From assembly GCA_963678705.1 (NCBI GenBank), contig OY783204.1, positions 29,150,759 to 29,214,758 on the forward strand: a stretch of 64,000 bases of DNA. Direction: 5' to 3'. The notes under the pieces are model-generated. The model worked only from the letters and a program-made list of their open reading frames with translations, was not told the origin of the DNA and searched no databases. Below are positions 12,702 through 26,660 of this stretch, piece after piece. The stretch's first letter is position 1; every line of letters begins with the position of its first letter. The translations under genes and the position numbers were made by a program. The stretch is from Panorpa germanica (lineage: Eukaryota; Arthropoda; Insecta; Mecoptera; Panorpidae).

Positions 12702-12872
12702 GGTTACACTGATCAGAGATATTACAACTGCATTCTCTGCTATTATCTCTGGTCAGTTGATATTTGGAGTCGAGAGAACTCACTGTGCATAATGTTAAGT
12801 TATTATAAAATTAGATTAAAAGGAATTGAAAATTTAAATAATAAATTTTAAATGTCGTGTCTTTGATTTCAG
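12702..12872 (+). repeat. dispersed repeat ending in a splice-acceptor sequence, copy 1
   Basis: About 170 bp shared with 39574-39795, including gtcgagagaactcactgtgc, ataatgttaagttattataa and the end cgtgtctttgatttcag. It contains an internal 17-bp inverted repeat (12708-12724 and 12741-12757). It is followed directly by gtgaga and a long AT microsatellite. Confidence 0.65.
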
Positions 12873-12887
12873 GTGAGATAGTATTAT

Positions 12888-12892
<5 letters not shown>

Positions 12893-12944
<52 letters not shown>

Positions 12945-12970
12945 ATATATTATAATATATATTATAATAA
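12893..12970. repeat. (AT)n microsatellite with palindromic ATAATAT tail
   Basis: About 46 bp of pure AT dinucleotide, then repeated tataatatatat units. Follows dispersed repeat copy 1 after 20 bp. Confidence 0.97.
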
Positions 12971-15855
12971 TATTTATTCAACCATATAGTTTCCCGCGTT
13001 TATTTGATTATACGCTTTGAATATTTATTGAGTAATTTCATTATGTGATTAACATTTAATATTTGTATTAACACATTCAACAAATGACCATTTGTTTGCA
13101 TAAGTATACATTAGCATTAGTTAGATTATGTAGAGGTATAGGCATAAAAATGTATCGGAGGCATTATGAGTATAATTTAATCTTTCACCCTATTACAATA
13201 TTTATTAATATTGCTGCAATCCTAAGCAGTACAAATTGACCAGATACATTCAACAATATTTTCACGAGTTTTACAATTGTGTCAAACGATTTACTAACCG
13301 AAATGTGGTTAGGGGTGTTATATAAGGGTGCATAATTCATGTTCAGGGGTGAGTGATATCTTACTTGATGCTACACGAGTCAGAAAATTGAAGAACATGA
13401 TCAAATTTGTAAAAGAATTTTCCAATAACCATTTCGAATATAAGTTGAAACGCAGCTGCAGCGATGAAAACTGAAATACAGTAAGTGGCGGTGGTAGGAA
13501 AGGAAGGGAAGGGAAGAGTGAGAAAAGTAGGAAAACGAAAATGCGAAAATGATGTCAGACGGAATTGAGATTGAATTGTTATTTAATTGGGGATGAAGTC
13601 AGGATGGTGAAATTGAAAAACCAGTTTTAAATAGACTGTATTAAAAAGTGCCTTCGTGAAAAGTGAAGAAACGGAAATGCTCATAATGGATGGAAAGTAT
13701 TTTCAAGATATTTTCAATATATTCATAACATCAAACCGGAGGTTGGCTCGACTTATAATTTATTTTATTATGTACTAGCGGAAGTACCCGGCTTTGCCCG
13801 TTAAATAAGATTACAGTACATGTTATATTTACGAGTTGTTTAATAAAAACAATTTCAAAATTTAAATTTGCTGTAGTCAGGAAATGAAAATGCACATGAC
13901 GGTGTAGTCTCATGCAAAGAATATTGCATGCAAATAAATTGCTGTAAAAGGGGGTACCTCTTAACGGTTTTCCGTAAAGCGAATGGTCGTCGTATAACGA
14001 AACATTTCTTTATATCCGACAAATTTTTAACGATGAAGAAATTGTTACTTATTCAAATTAAAACAAGTTAGTACTTTTATGGTGGTCTTTATTTATTTAT
14101 ACATCTCTAATTTTAATTTTTCATAATTTTTCTTGTTCTGTTTTTCTCTTCTATTCTTAAAGTTTCCTTCATTATTGTTTCCTTATTCTTCGTCCTCGTA
14201 TTAATGTTTGTCCATTTTTATTTTAACATATTATCTCCCGCATTTTAATCTCAATATACTTCTCATCCTTCTTTTCTTCTCCCTCTCTCTTAACTTCACT
14301 TTATACAATATCTCCTTTTTCGAATGGTCTGTATTTTTTTGTTTAATATTATTTATTGAGCTCCCCCTAATATAATCTTCTATTTTGAAATTGTTATTAA
14401 GAAAATCTTTCAAGAGTAAAATACATCTAGTATGGTAATTATCCTGTATATAAAATTTAGATTTAAACTTTTCCCATAATCCCATTTCTATAACAAAATA
14501 TTACTGGTTCATAATTCATTTGAACGAAACACGGTTAATTAAAGTTCATTTTCTTCTACAAAGGAATATTTAAATACATTTTCTAATGAATTCCTAGCCC
14601 AGCCTTAACTGAAGCCATAGCTAACAAACGCAAACGAAATCCACCTCACACCTACTACCCTTCCACCCTCTTTTTCTGTTTTAAATGAATAATTTCGTAT
14701 TCTACATTTTATTATGTTATTCATATTTTTTGATTTCTTTTATCATATTTTTTTTATATATATAAAAACCATAATGAATATAGTAACAATAGACTTAAAA
14801 CTTGAATATAAAAAAAGAATTGAGTTATTTTTCAATTCGCTAAGTGCAGGCTCGCTCGACCATCGTACGACTATGACTGTAGCGTGCTACACTGGCGGAA
14901 TATATTGGAGATACAATGCCAATATGTTTCACAATAATTATTGATAACATATGAATGTATGTAGCAGTTATGGTGATAGCCATCGGCAAATGGAGCCACG
15001 AGTTGGAGTCTTAGTTTCATAGTTGATTTTTTACAAGACACTAATTGTTCCTTTTCAAATCTGATATCATCTTTCATAATTATGAGAAATTATCTCTTCG
15101 ACATTCATCTAGCAAACTAATAGAATACTCCATAAGCCACAGTTTGGTCATAACTGCTAAAGCACGAGCAGTTCTTAGAAAAAGAAGAAGTCTACTAGCG
15201 TGTTTTTGAAACATAGTGTATTTTTATTTTTATAAAAATCAAATCCTATAGACATTTTCTACATAAAAAGTAATAGCTTGGCTTCCTTTGCATGTAGGAT
15301 GAGAAGAAGGGGGTGTGGCGGAGGAGTGAGTAGGACTGATACTATTTTAAGCGTTATTATTATAAATTGTGGTTTTTGTTGTAATAACGAAAACAGTATA
15401 GTTGTACTAAAGCACGGAATTCTGTCAAATTTAAGCAAAGAAATGGTGTGGTAGAAAGATATACCAAAGAAAATGAGAAGAAAATGAAGACGATCAAATG
15501 AACTCTAGTATATTTGAGTTGAGATTTATGATACCGCAGGGAAAATACAGCTGGAAAACTCGACACATTCATAAATACTAATTAAATTGTATTAAATATG
15601 TGCTTTGCTTTCGTGTTAATGGTTTTTTATAATATTAGGGCGTTGGAAATTTGTTACTGATATATAAGTAACTGGAAAATTACTGAAAATCTTTCAAAGA
15701 TCATCCCTGTAGTTCTTACATCAATCGTTCATATTAAACAACAGTCAATTCAAAATTCTGAATATTTTATTGAACACGTTAGTTTAGTAATCATAGCAAA
15801 ATATTGATTGATTGATATTAAAAAAGGTCCTAATGTATTATTCTTTTATTTTCAG
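12971..15855. other. AT-rich non-coding stretch with repeat scraps
   Basis: Holds the SINE-like head at 13772. A Lys-rich 84-codon minus-strand frame (14231-14485) has no recognised motif and AT-driven composition. Confidence 0.5.
13772..13830 (+). repeat. SINE/RTE-like head sequence
   Basis: ctagcggaagtacccggctt followed by tgcccg is the widespread insect 'tactagcggnnnacccggc' repeat signature. Only about 60 bp is recognisable. Confidence 0.4.
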
Positions 15856-15917
15856 ATGGTGGCGCGTCGGTTTTGTCCTCACGTCGCGATCGCGATCGGT
15901 GCATATGCATTCAACAG
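15856..15917 (+). other. candidate plus-strand exon (62 nt)
   Basis: Excellent acceptor (ttcttttattttcag) and donor (CAACAG then GTGATT) bound a GC-rich segment containing the palindrome TCGCGATCGCGA. All three frames are open. Frames start either ATGGTGGCG (MVARRFCPHVAIAIGAYAFN) or at an internal ATG (MHST). It may be coding or a spliced non-coding RNA exon. Confidence 0.38.
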
Positions 15918-16529
15918 GTGATTAAAAAGATATTTTTTTAAATAATAAAATGAGTTATTCTTATACAGTTACATTCACAATAAAAACATTTTCTAAATTT
16001 TACTTGCATTCATCCAGTAATAATACTCGTCTCTTCCTTCTAATTTTCATACGGTCTCTACTTAAATATATTACCTTGCCCAACCCTTTTAAATTCTGTT
16101 TTTGTTTGCTTAAAATATTTTTCAAGTAATCGCCTTCTATTTGGGTTCCTTCGCCATGTTTTCTTAGAGTTTAACTCATTTTATTTTAAAATAATTATCT
16201 TTTTAATTAAACCTTTCGGTTAAATTTGAGTGACAGTGTTTAATAAATAGCAGGTTTTAGAACTAATCATAATATTTGTTTTTGTTTTAGAGTAACTCCA
16301 TAAAAAAATTAATTGTTTTCAAAAATTTTGATATATCACATTTTTCGAACTATTCTTTGATTTTAAATTAGTTTTTTTAATTGATTATTTTTTCTTTTTA
16401 TATTTAAAATCTTTATTTTTCTTTGGTTTTGGACGTCTTAGGTTCCATGCATTATAATGTTAGTTAAAATTTGATTAGTTCTAACTGCTTTTCCTAATAA
16501 CCGACACATCCGTTCCGTAATTAAATCAG

Positions 16530-16589
16530 TGCAAGTGAATGTGTGGACGTATCAGTGCTGGAGTCATGCGGGGTTGCAGTCTACAATTG
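16530..16589 (+). other. candidate plus-strand exon (60 nt)
   Basis: Bounded by an acceptor (gtaattaaatcag, weak pyrimidine tract) and a perfect GTAAGT donor. It continues two frames of the 15856 exon: SASECVDVSVLESCGVAVYN, or VQVNVWTYQCWSHAGLQSTI. No homology is recognised. Confidence 0.35.
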
Positions 16590-16689
16590 GTAAGTGATTT
16601 AAAAGAATTTATTATTTTCTAGTCTTGTACTTATTTTTCCATCTAGAGTAACTTCAATGATAATTTATAAAAAAGTCATTGCATGAGCA

Positions 16690-16845
16690 CAACGGATCAG
16701 AGTCAATCGTTAGCGCGGTTTTCGGGAATTCAATCGCTATGGGATATTGCTTCTGAATGAACCGTGCAGAATTACCGTGTTGTTGCGTTGATGCAATGTG
16801 CCAATTAAATCGAAACTTACTTTTGAGACTCCCTGTGTAATCCGA
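16690..16845 (-). mobile_element. mariner-like element end and transposase N-terminal remnant
   Basis: Minus strand: an end-like sequence tacacagggagtctcaaaag, then taagtttcgattt, resembles the TACAGGGTGTYCCAAAAGT terminus of insect mariner-like elements. It is followed by a frame reading ASTQQHGNSARFIQKQYPIA, similar to the start of their transposase HTH. No second terminus found; likely a 5' truncated relic. Confidence 0.4.
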
Positions 16846-18353
16846 GATTTTCTACTATTCATTTTAAATAATACCTTCTTATTCTTCTGTAAGAAACAAA
16901 TTCAATGTAGTCTCATTTTAACAGCATTATAAGCAAGGGTTTATATTACATTCACTTTGTCCGCCATCTTGTCTTAGGTTTGTTAAAGTGTCACCAGTTG
17001 TGTTAACAACCTTGCTTACACGCCTTATTAAAGTTATTTAATTCACAATTTTAAAGCCCTACGCTATATAAATAAAGCATATGCTCATCTTGGTAATATT
17101 TAATGTTATTTCATGAATTTTCTACAAACATTCTAACATAAAATCAAATATTTACAAGGATACAGTCTTGCTCTGTGTCAATATTTGAACGACGAAATAT
17201 TTAATAAAAATATATTTTCCATTGTTTCTTCTCCTCGGCTACGATGTACTCTAGCTTGTCGCTGAAATTAAACTCATTTTCTTGAATATTTAATGTATAT
17301 GTTAATAATTTATTAGTTTATATTTTTACGGAAAAGTATCCCTCTTTTGAATGTATTCTTCGTTGCACTGCGGTGTGACATTTTCTTTTTTATTTAAATT
17401 TGGTAATGTTTATGTGATATAAATGTGGCGTTGTAGGTAGTAGAGCAATTAAATGATCTAGATTTTATTGATAATAGTTTTGCTCTTATATATTTCACAT
17501 TACCTTAAGTAGTTACATTATATTTAAGTGCATCGTGGTTTACGACGGTATTCACAGCGATATACCTGTCTCACTCACTCCTCTAAAGAAATCCTCTCCC
17601 TCACAATACCTCTCACGGAAAATTCTCGCGGAGGAACTATCTAACAGGCAGTTCCAATATCGTATATTGTCCTTATCGTGAATTTTATGTGGCCATTAAA
17701 TTGAGATAACAATAGAAAACTTCTCCATACGCAATAGACGTGGGAAATAGCAGATAAACTCGAGCAGATATCAGCAGATGATGGTTTCCAATATAGAAAA
17801 TCATCTACAATGATTGGTTGCTTGGTATGTTTTCCCGATAATTTTATTTTCAAGAAAAGGGTTGCATTTCTTTTCTATTTTTGTAATTGGCTGATTTGAT
17901 TTGTTGTATTTTTATTTTATTTAACGCGAATATGTATCGTGTCCACGAAATCTTTGTTAGGGCACCCTTAATCTTATACCATAAGTTATAAGGTGGCTCT
18001 GTTCCACATCTTCTTTATGGCCTACTAAAAAAGATATGATCATATATATTCGTACAATTCTGATAAAATATTGAGATAAGGCGGATGATAACCTATATAT
18101 GTCATAAGCAATTTCTGTTAAAGAGAAATATATAAGTGTACATGAATAAAACTTGAAATTCCAAAAGCCTCGAACTTTAAAAGCAGAATTCTATATAGTT
18201 ACCTACATCTAACCATCCAACTATTCTTAAATAAGCCAAGTTTTAGGTAGAGGTAACATTTTCTTGAACTGATTTACGAATTCGTAGTTTTCTTTTTCTT
18301 TAAACTACTAGAGGAGTACCTGCTAGGAGTTCTTCTTCATAGTGTTACTTCAG

Positions 18354-18416
18354 CATGGGTTCGTTCGCATTACCAAGCCAAGCATACGAGTGAACATGTC
18401 TGGGTTAAAGCGTCAG
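18354..18416 (+). other. candidate plus-strand exon (63 nt)
   Basis: Good acceptor (ttcttcatagtgttacttcag) and donor (GTCAG then GTAACG). In the phase leaving the 16530-16589 exon it reads AWVRSHYQAKHTSEHVWVKA with no stop. A second frame stops after MGSFALPSQAYE. No homology is recognised. Confidence 0.32.
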
Positions 18417-21400
18417 GTAACGTAGAGATAGATCGTTGTTGTAGCGTCGTAGAGATCTGTTCTACGATGCACGTAGCCAACGAACTTCACGACAATAGTC
18501 GGTTGTGTAAACGTCATGAAAATGAAAAGGGAAAAATAATATACAGAAGGAAATGTTGGAATATAATGATGTATATGTATAGGTAGATGAAAACGAGGAC
18601 CATTTGTGTGTGGTAGTGTGTGTTCATTACTTGTTGGCAGAGGAAATGATGCCGAGGAATACAGAGATGTGAATTAAAAGAATGTTTTGTGCATTCAGAA
18701 AAAAAATTTAGGTCAATAGTTTTAATGGAATTGTAATTCACCACTTATATATATTTATAAATGCTTCAAACTTACAAAAAGATAAATTTTACGTAAATTT
18801 ATCTTACTTTTGAGTATCTCTATACATCTAAAGGATAAATAGAATTTAAGGTGTGTCTTCACTGGTATTGTTTCCATGCTTTACTGACGGAATCTTCTCA
18901 TTCTGCAGCTAACATTTTGTTAGAACACAGAACTGTGATTTCTACAACAATGTTAACGTTAACGTCGTATATTCGTGTATTTGAACAGTTGAAGTGTCAA
19001 CTGACTCAACCATCAACAAATAAGGCAATTCTGATTAATAATATTCATTTAAACATTGCTGAGTGCTGCAGCACTGCTTCCAAGACATGTCACTCAAATT
19101 ATATTGTGTTTTGCCTGCTCTTGTTGTCGTCAACAGAATACTGTGATATGAAAATGCGCTATGCGATCTGTCACTCCACCAATTTGCTTAAATGACACTT
19201 GATCTACATTGCGGAACAATCCACGAATGTTACTAATTGAATAATTTAATCATATTTCATCTTTAGAATGTACTGGTACATCTGTGGTATTCTCTTCTTT
19301 GTGGTGCCTTTAAAGTTGGGTGGTGAATCTTTCTTTCTGATTGAATGTTTTTAAAGTCTACTACCTCTTTGCATAATACGTCAGTCAGTGAAGAAATACA
19401 GTACAGAAATCCCATCTCTGTTGTAAAGAGAGACAGTGATAGACCGAGGAAGCGGAGCAGGGTTTTCCAAAATGATTTTCAAATAGTTTCCCAAATAACT
19501 TGATGAACACATATTTATATATATTAAAACAAAAACAATTATCTTAATTGCTCTTGATAGCCAACTTTATCAACATATCTCTCCCCGAGTCCCCCGGGAA
19601 CTCTTGCTTGTATATTACCGTCTGAAACTATTTTCTCTCTCTGTGTCTATTAATGCAATTATTTTGTCTTCATTGCCATCTTAAAAATAGATAAGTCTTT
19701 TGTCATACTAAAATATGACAAAGTTTTAAAAGCAGCTTCAGTAGCTATAAAACTAAAATAAAGTGCTATACTTCCTTCTAGAGAAAACTAATAGTTTCTT
19801 TCTTTTAAAAGAAACAACGAGTTTATCATAAATTTCTTAGCGCGCTGCGCAATTTTATTATCCGTGAAACATTTCATATTTTATGATCGCTGTCCTTATA
19901 TTATTCGTTTCCCAGACGGCGAATTTCTTTTCATTAAATCATTTTCTTTTCAAAACAGCAACTCTGCGACAGTGATGACGTAGGCGGTACGTTAAGTCCA
20001 CGGTCTATGGTCTTTAGAAAATATTGTATCTTGGTCAAAATCCCAGTGGTATTGAATATTATAGTTTTTTTCATTATTATAAAAAGTTTTCTAAAAAAGT
20101 TTTTTTTTTTTCACTTTTTATTTAACAATATTTTGATTATATTTTTTTTCTACTACTTTTTCAGACGTATAATGTTTTTATAGATTTTTTTTCTGGTTTT
20201 TATTTTATAAAGCTAAGGATTTGCATGAGATTAAGGTTTATAGGATTTTTTTTTGTTGGTTTTTTCTTTGAACTTCAAAACGGAGATTTACGAAATTAGA
20301 ATCTGCTTAATGAGATGATTTAAATACAAATTAATTAATTGTTTAAAATTATACTTTATACCACACATAAAATAGGACTTATATTTTGAAAGCTCCTCTT
20401 TAATAAAGAAAATTATTTTATTTCTTAAATTTAAAAATACGTTTTCATTTAGCTGCAATTTTTATTAAGTTTAACTTGTATTTTAACCTCCCCTCACTCC
20501 CCCATTCTGTTACAAAGCAAAGGAATCAGTTAATTTAAAAAATTCAAGACTAAGATTAATTATAACTCTTAATAACAAAAACATTACTTCCCGGAAAAGT
20601 ATATTGCAAAGGAAGTAAAATCATCTGACCCATGACCAGCGTTATTTTGTAATAATTCAGCGTCATTCATCTGAATCAGTTTCACCACAAAATTGATGAG
20701 TTTTAAATGAACTCTCTATATTAGGGGTAGTTTTATTTCAACCCTTACCAACCCCTAGCACCATTTACTGATTGTAACCTATTGGCTATTGATCATTGAC
20801 CTTTCCATTTGTAAATTATTTGAATAAATTTGAACATCAATCGAATTTGAATGAAATAATGCTCTTTAATTTATTACGGTGTTCTCGGATAATCGGAAAA
20901 TGCAAATTTCCTTCAGGCATTGCGTTTGCTGTAGGAATTACATTTAAATATCATTACCATCACTTTTATGGAGGAAAATCCTGTGGAAATTGAAACTAAC
21001 TACCTAATGAATATACATCGGATCAGCTTTTCCTCATTAGCGAATTAAATGTCTTCTTTTCTCTAGCTTGAAGAATGGTTAATGGTTTTATTGCTTTAAA
21101 ACATAATCAAAATATTACACCGAAATTGTGTAACCGTTCTGTTAATGTAGTTGTTAACGTTTTGTTTTGATTTTAATCAAACTTTGCCTAATTATTCTTT
21201 GTTTAATTACAAATAATATAATCCTAATTATTTTAAAATTGACCACGTCGTTTTTATAAAAAACGAAATCAAAATTTTGTAATTTTAACACAGGCATTCA
21301 TGGAGAATACAAATTTAATTTTAAATTCTAAACGTAATGGAGGAACTTCATCAAAATTTGATATGCTAAATTGACCACGTCGCGTCGTTATCGTGATATT

Positions 21401-23187
21401 ATTTAAAATGTGAATTTTTCAAATAACTCGACAGATGAATCGAACAATAGTGGTGATGTGGCAACAGCACTTTCATGTCAAAACAGGAAATCAGTGTTGT
21501 TTCACTAGTGAAACTACTTCAAATACATCATCTTATGCATAGAAAATGTAGTTTATAAGATTCACATCACTGTAACTACCACCCTGTATTATAGATCATC
21601 CTTACCACGCATTAATACCACGCTAACCATCTGTAACTAATCTCCAATCAACGAGGTAACTCATAACTGCGCACTGTCTTTGATAAATGAGCCTAATCAC
21701 GTAGATCTAATGAGTCCGTGTGTAGTGGTGCGTTCACATACATGCGTGACGTTTACGTTTAAATAATGTTTTTCCATTCTTTTATAATCGACGTGATCAA
21801 TCATTTCCTCTTCAACCCCCAAAAATTCCAACTCCCCTATTCTAAACGTATTGATCCTGATTTATATTGTTTGATATCTCTTGTATTGTTTACGTAATCG
21901 ATTTATGACGGAGATAGGGTTAATATATTTCAATATTATTAAGAGGGTCGTCTTCTTCGATCACACCTTACTTACGTTGCCAGTGCCGGTCCGAGAGAAA
22001 TTTATGTGGATGCGGGATGATGATTTAAACTATATACTGTGAAATTAATTGATGGCTCCCATAAAAACAAAGTCATTTTTTAAGAAATTGCAGAGTTTCG
22101 AATATTCTGATGAGTTTTTTCCATTCTTGGACATAAGTAGAAAACTTGTACCCTAGTCAACGAGATGGACCTACTTAAGATGTATCTACGTATACATAGA
22201 ACTAAAAAAGAAAGAAAGACAAATTAGCATCATCAGTTGATTCCTAAATTGCTCCAAGCAAATCCTTTCTCACAATGTCCTTTCCAAAGTTTCCCTTAAT
22301 TCAACCAATTTATTTGCGAAATAAAACATCCAGTAAAAGTTAAAACCTAAAAAGACTTTGTTTAAATAAAGCTTTTAATGATTTACTTTTTGAATATTTG
22401 AATTAAACGTTTTACAAACAAAACAAAACGAAAAACTTTATTTGTACGAAGTTCAGACCGACCAATATAAACTCAAAACTGACTATGTCCTTGACTAGAA
22501 TTTCACGAATGTCAGTCGTTGACCTAAAACTCATTTACAACCCCCTAACTACCCTTAGTAAGATGAGCTAATTGGCTACTCCACAAATAGCAACCCAACC
22601 AAGTAGGGTAGAGTGGTTAAGGGAAAACTGGGATAAAGATAAATGGCTTGTAGCTTGTACCCTTAGGGTAACGTTTTAAGGGAAGAAAGGACAAGGGATG
22701 TAACCTTAAATTGCATGGGTCTGAGCTGAACCATGACGTTGAATGACACAATGAAACGATTATCGATATTTCTAAAGATGAAAATGTGGCAGATAAAAAG
22801 AGGACGCAACTTGAAGTCCAGAAGGTTCGATTTTTTGTTTGTCAGGGAATAATGGGAGCCTGCAGTTGAAACTAAAACCTGTTTTCGCTGGTTGCTTATT
22901 TTAAAGCTAATGTATACGTACATAAATGTCTATAACAATTATATTTTCTAATAAAAATTGATTACATATTGCTATTATCTTTATTTTTATTATATCAATT
23001 CGGTAAAATATCAGCAAAAGATTTACAGAAGTAAAAAACATGAAATAATAATGATAACAGTTGAAAGCATATACTCGTATACAGAACATCATGTAGCATT
23101 ATCTTCTGGTTAGTGTTGTTGCTCTATTGCCTACAAATTGCAGTTCGCGAGGTGTGGGTTGTGGTGGCATTACCCTGGGGGCTTTCC

Positions 23188-23198
23188 CAGTGGCGTAG
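23188..23198 (+). repeat. CAGTGGCGTAG, hAT-type terminus
   Basis: An 11-bp match to the common hAT terminal sequence. No opposite terminus is identified, so this may be a solo end. The 137-codon hydrophobic frame downstream (23296-23709) looks like chance AT-rich sequence. Confidence 0.25.
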
Positions 23199-25198
23199 TC
23201 ACAAACTCTATTGACAAATCAGGATCTGAATTATAAATCTCTTGACTGTTATATTTTCCGAGACTTCAAATCATGATTTTTGAAATAATGGCTTTTTGCA
23301 GCAAATGGTGATAAATATTTTTGGACAATACTGCTGTGTTGTTCTCACTGGCCTTTGGGATATGCTCGTGGCTATTATTACACCCTTCTCCAACCCTACT
23401 ACAGTGGTCTACAGTTCACCAATAATCCTCACGACCGCCATTTTATCTCGTAGCAGCGGCTGTTTTAAATGCACTGCACATTATAGTATTTTAGATTGTT
23501 TTATTTTCGTCGTTAATCTTTTCACTGTTTCTGTGTACTTGTATTATATTCATCGCTTCGTTTTATTTTTTTTTTATTTTATATATTTTCTGCATTTGTT
23601 GTTCTCTGAAATCCTACTAAATAATGGCATTGCTCATTGGATTTCGCTAGAAGATTTTTATTTTATTTTTTGTGTACTTTTCAGAAGCTTTTCTTGTTAT
23701 TTTTCATGACATGTTTTATATTTTTGTTTTTCTTAACATTATAAGGGCTTTGAATGCAATCTTTTTGTACAACATTTTTTTTATCAATTGGCAATGAAGC
23801 AGGAGGGCATTTGACTTATTTTTTAAAGCTTCACCGCCTTAAAGTTCTAACGATTTACTCATAGACACGCCTATTGTATTTTTAGCTACATTATCCTAGA
23901 TATGAAATCACTGAATTATAACATACAAGTGTGCTTAGTTAAAAGCAATTCTATTTACACTTGACTGATTATTTCCTCCTTGTTGCGTTGACAGCTAAAA
24001 ATAGATTAAGCATTTTAGGTAAGACGTTAGGAGACTAATCAATCTTGAAATATAAATTGAAACTACGAAGTATATAAATTTATAATTAAGGCTGCTCATA
24101 GCACACAAAGGCATAACTATTAAGGCACCGGAGGGAGTACTGGAGGTATTATATCATTTAATCTTTGTAACTTTATGTACTTTCTATCAGACTGTACTTC
24201 TGCCTATGATTATAATTTGTGAACTACTCAATCAATAAAATAACTGCGTAATAGATTTTTGTCTTTCAAAAGAATTTTATGAATAATTCATAAACATTTC
24301 CAAGTCAGTCGAACTTTGTCTGCATAGAGAAACAAAGAAAACTCGTATGTATCAATGAATTAAATTAAAGTAACCGTTGGTTTCCGATAGACTTGAATAT
24401 TCCCATCGTAAAGACAAAGCCTTTCAAGTAGATGATATCATTTAAAACAAAAACAAAATGGAATCTTCTTTTGTCAGACTATTACATTCCAATTTAATCA
24501 TTTCCTTGAAATTGTCGTACGTTCAACTAGCGTTGGACGAGTTGAGTAAAACAATTTCCTATTTCATTTCCAAATACTTGTTAGGTTATTTCAGTCTATA
24601 TCATATATATACTCGAAGATATAGAAAAATTTATCTTCAATATATGAAAGCTTACAAGTCAGTGAAGCTTTTTAGTAAAGCTTTGAGAAAGCTTTATAGA
24701 AGTCTATTAAAAGTTCTGCAGATGTTTTTTTCCCCTTTTCACGTAAAAATCTTTCTTTGCCACTCACCACAAATCGGACACAAAGTAAACCCGTTGGGAC
24801 GTCGGAGGGAAGGGGGAAGTACCAGGGACTTATGGGGAAGTTACTGAAAAGTAGTCGGAAAATACAATACAAGCTATAAATGCTCAAAGCCGAAAATGAA
24901 AGAGAAAGCTACGTGGATTATATTTTTATACATATTCTTAGAAATAAGAGATGTATGCAAATAGAGATAAGTTGTTATATGCGTGATAACGTATTCAGAA
25001 TGAAGGAATGGTCCAGACGTAGGGATCAAGAAGTTATTCGACTGATGAACGAGTTATCCCACATTTATGAATAATTTTATCTTGTTTTAAAATATATCTT
25101 TTAGAAATATCATGTCTAATGTACAAAAATGTTGAACTAGTGAAAATTGCAACTTGGTTAAACTTCATTGGTTCTTTACTAAATTTTTTTTTAAATTT

Positions 25199-25247
25199 AT
25201 TTATTTATTTGCCTTGACTTTTATTTGCCATAGCCACCATCAAACAT
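25199..25247 (-). repeat. inverted partial copy of the 262-390 repeat
   Basis: Read on the minus strand it gives aaaaaatgtttga, a 12-bp difference, then caaataaaagtcaaggcaaa and the TAAA tail, matching positions 340-388. Confidence 0.4.
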
Positions 25248-26504
25248 TTTTTGTACATATTTTACATTTTATAATTCTATTTTACAAATTTCTAAATATT
25301 TAAATAATTCACTAATTAATTTTGAATCGCTTAACATAAATTTAGTATTAACAGGAAAAGTTTTAATCGCATCTAATATTCACTATTGAATTTTGATCTT
25401 TGTAAACTATAATTTATGCATTCAAATGTGATATGAATTTAGTAATTATTGTTTTAAAGGCCTAATACACACTTGATATGTTAGGCTCGGCGCTGAATCT
25501 AGCATGCACGCGGTTCCCAATAAACCACCGATTCTTGGCCAACATCAGTAAACAAGCAAATGTAGCGATCCTTACATTTTAGTTAAATAATATATTTATG
25601 TATATATAAATTTCTGTAAGCTCTCTAAAAGCTATTATGTTACATCAGCCTATAAATTTACTTATTCCAACAATTCTAAAGTAAGTCTAAACAAAACATA
25701 AACACACAAACACACACACCCACACAGACAACTTTAAGTAACACTTCGTGTACGATTCTTGAATAATTTAAATACTCCGAACATTCGTTCGATGTCTTCT
25801 ATTTGTTTTACACTTACACCAGGAATTATCTCCTACAAAGTTTGCACAGATTATTTTATTTAAATCTCTTAAAAGTAGGTCAAGTCAGAATTGTATTGTA
25901 AATAAATGTAAAGAGAGGATGTATTTCAAAATGACGGTTGTTCACTTAAATATATTTGAAAAGCTAAGTGATTCAGTGAACACATATTTTCAATTTATAT
26001 AAAAATGATTTTTAAAAAGTTTTATGGCTTATCATATGGTAGTACGCAATATATCTGAAATAAACTGAGTGTGGTGTTATAAAAATATTGTTTTCTTGGT
26101 TATCTATTTCCACTAAACATAGTTACATGTTTATTTAACATAAGAAATTTACCTTTTACGTAAAAAATTAACTAACAAAAATTTTGAAATATCTACAAAC
26201 CACAAAACTTTATTATTCAAATATTTCTTAAGTTGATATTTAAATTTTTTAAACAGATTTTAATCTTGTTCCATTATTAGTGTTTTAGTAAAATTATTTA
26301 ACTCCATAATCGCTAGCCGCAGAAAATAAGGCTTAAGGCTTTCATCCATATTAGAGATAGCTTTTAATTTCTACCACTGCATTATGAATATACAAGTTCT
26401 ACACATAGTCTATGTATTTGTATATACATAATAAAAAAAAAACACATTAACATTCTACAGTACAACTACTGCCATCTATGAGCGCATTGCATGTACCACC
26501 AGAT

Positions 26505-26660
26505 TCAAAATGGCCGAACATTATTGACTTGATGCAACGGGGTTATGCTGCAAGGTCAATGCATGCAACGGCTGTCGGATGAAGGGGTAAGAAGGGTTAG
26601 GGGTCTGTGGCAGAGGGTTGAAAGCGAGGACACGCGAGGTCAACCAGTACCTCTAAACGC
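26505..26660 (+). mobile_element. decayed Tc1/mariner transposase helix-turn-helix fragment
   Basis: One frame reads NIIDLMQRGYAARSM and, after a frameshift, a second reads QRLSDEGVRRVRGLWQRVES then EDTRGQPVP. Together they resemble the N-terminal HTH of Tc1-like transposases (a LMQxGxSxR helix, then the RRxWQRxxxTG turn and a basic linker). The fragment is frameshifted and short. Confidence 0.42.

Noticed and set aside
14231..14485. Lys-rich 84-codon minus-strand frame as a LINE linker fragment
   Set aside because: Composition is suggestive, but no reverse transcriptase or endonuclease motif is present to support it.
18851..19195. 114-codon plus-strand frame starting MCLHWYCFHALLTESSHSAA
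   Set aside because: No recognisable motif, Cys/His/Leu-rich composition typical of translated AT-rich DNA, no good splice sites; length is within what six frames of 64 kb can give by chance.
21978..21995. cagtgccggtccgag as a transposon terminus
   Set aside because: Only about 12 bp resemble a known end type, and no partner terminus or target duplication was found.
23296..23709. 137-codon hydrophobic plus-strand frame
   Set aside because: The second half is a Phe/Tyr/Leu run produced by T-rich DNA. It looks like membrane protein only because TTT and TTA codons dominate.
24458..24847. 129-codon plus-strand frame starting MESSFVRLLHSNLIISLKLS
   Set aside because: AT-driven composition, no known domain, no splice or promoter support.
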